Assembly: GCF_019655855.1 (NCBI RefSeq)
Contig: NZ_BPFX01000009.1
Span: 1-64,000 of the forward strand
Direction: 5' to 3'
Length of the DNA: 64,000 bases
DNA from: Pseudomonas paralcaligenes
GTDB lineage: Bacteria; Pseudomonadota; Gammaproteobacteria; Pseudomonadales; Pseudomonadaceae
Below the pieces are notes generated by a model. The model worked only from the letters and a program-made list of their open reading frames with translations, was not told the DNA's origin and did no database searches. This document shows, in pieces, positions 63,756-64,000 of the stretch; the stretch's first letter is position 1; each line of letters opens with the position of its first letter. The position numbers and the translations under genes are program-made.

Positions 63756-64000
63756 ATGAAAGCCACCCTGAACCGTATCGCCCTGGCCACCGGCCTGACC
63801 CTGGTTGCCTTCGCCGCCCAGGCTTCCGATAACTTCGTCGGTCTGACCTGGGGCCAGACCAACAACAACATCCAGAAGTCTTCTGCCCTGAACCAGAGCC
63901 TGGGCAATCCATCGCTCGACAAGGTCATTCACAAGACCGGCACCTGGGGCATCCGCGCCGGCCAGGTGCAGGAAAACGGCCGCTACTACGCGACCTACGA
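63756..64000 (+). CDS. Outer-membrane beta-barrel-like protein, N-terminal part (3' truncated by window edge)
   Basis: 81 codons visible. Signal peptide (NRIALATGLTLVAFAAQAS) followed by alternating beta-strand-like sequence (DNFVGLTWGQTNNNIQKS, TGTWGIRAGQVQENGRYYATYE) typical of the first strands of an OmpA/OmpX-like barrel. AGAGGA precedes the ATG. The family cannot be fixed from this part. Expression is likely controlled by the phased array just upstream. Confidence 0.75.
   Translation, partial: MKATLNRIALATGLTLVAFAAQASDNFVGLTWGQTNNNIQKSSALNQSLGNPSLDKVIHKTGTWGIRAGQVQENGRYYATY

Overview
This 64 kb stretch is GC-rich chromosome from a Pseudomonas, probably close to the P. aeruginosa lineage. 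The Chp chemosensory cluster, the rhodanese-grxC-secB run, ntrBC-glnA-thiI-typA and tktA-epd-pgk-fba all carry the protein features expected of that genus. The genes are tightly packed, and no rRNA, tRNA, CRISPR array, insertion sequence or prophage is visible. Non-coding space holds interspersed palindromic repeats of at least five families.

Layout. 1-5862: 3' end of the Chp cluster controlling type IV pilus twitching (chpA truncated at the left edge, chpB, chpC, chpD, chpE). 5864-13652: rsmE, ctpA-envC, gpmI, then rhodanese-grxC-secB, trmL and a membrane protein with an AMIN-like domain. 14096-19855: a cyclic-di-GMP neighbourhood with a lone periplasmic binding protein, a REC-REC-GGDEF protein, dbpA, an acyltransferase and an HD-GYP phosphodiesterase. 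20010-28690: a seven-repeat HAF protein, creB, a 1255-residue SARP/pseudo-cyclase/AAA regulator on the opposite strand, creC, a lipoprotein and a CBS protein. 28794-34966: tktA, epd, pgk, two small lipoproteins (one MliC-like) and fba. 35029-47866: accessory genes (lipoproteins, chemoreceptor, YgjP-like metalloprotein, cyclic-nucleotide/rhodanese fusion, Gre-like factor, EamA transporter, ElaA acetyltransferase, DJ-1-type protein, HI0933-type flavoprotein, FUSC transporter). 48151-54402: nitrogen regulation (ntrC, ntrB, glnA) enclosing two DUF4124 proteins and a five-repeat cysteine protein. 54735-64000: thiI, typA, creD, a small membrane protein, egtD-egtB, an FMN reductase, a small protein and the start of an outer-membrane protein.

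Regulation visible in the DNA. glnA has a sigma-54 promoter and two NtrC sites whose spacing nearly matches enteric glnAp2, and a further NtrC-type palindrome lies upstream of ntrB. creD is preceded by five half-sites at exact 11-bp intervals starting with a perfect TTCAC. The last gene is preceded by four TTCAG units, also at exact 11-bp intervals. Related GCGAACG double repeats precede the HAF gene and the lipoprotein after creC.

The most unusual content is the split cre locus (a large reverse-strand regulator between creB and creC, with creD 30 kb away), the degenerate cyclase domain of that regulator, the ten-cysteine tandem-repeat secreted protein, and the phased regulatory arrays.
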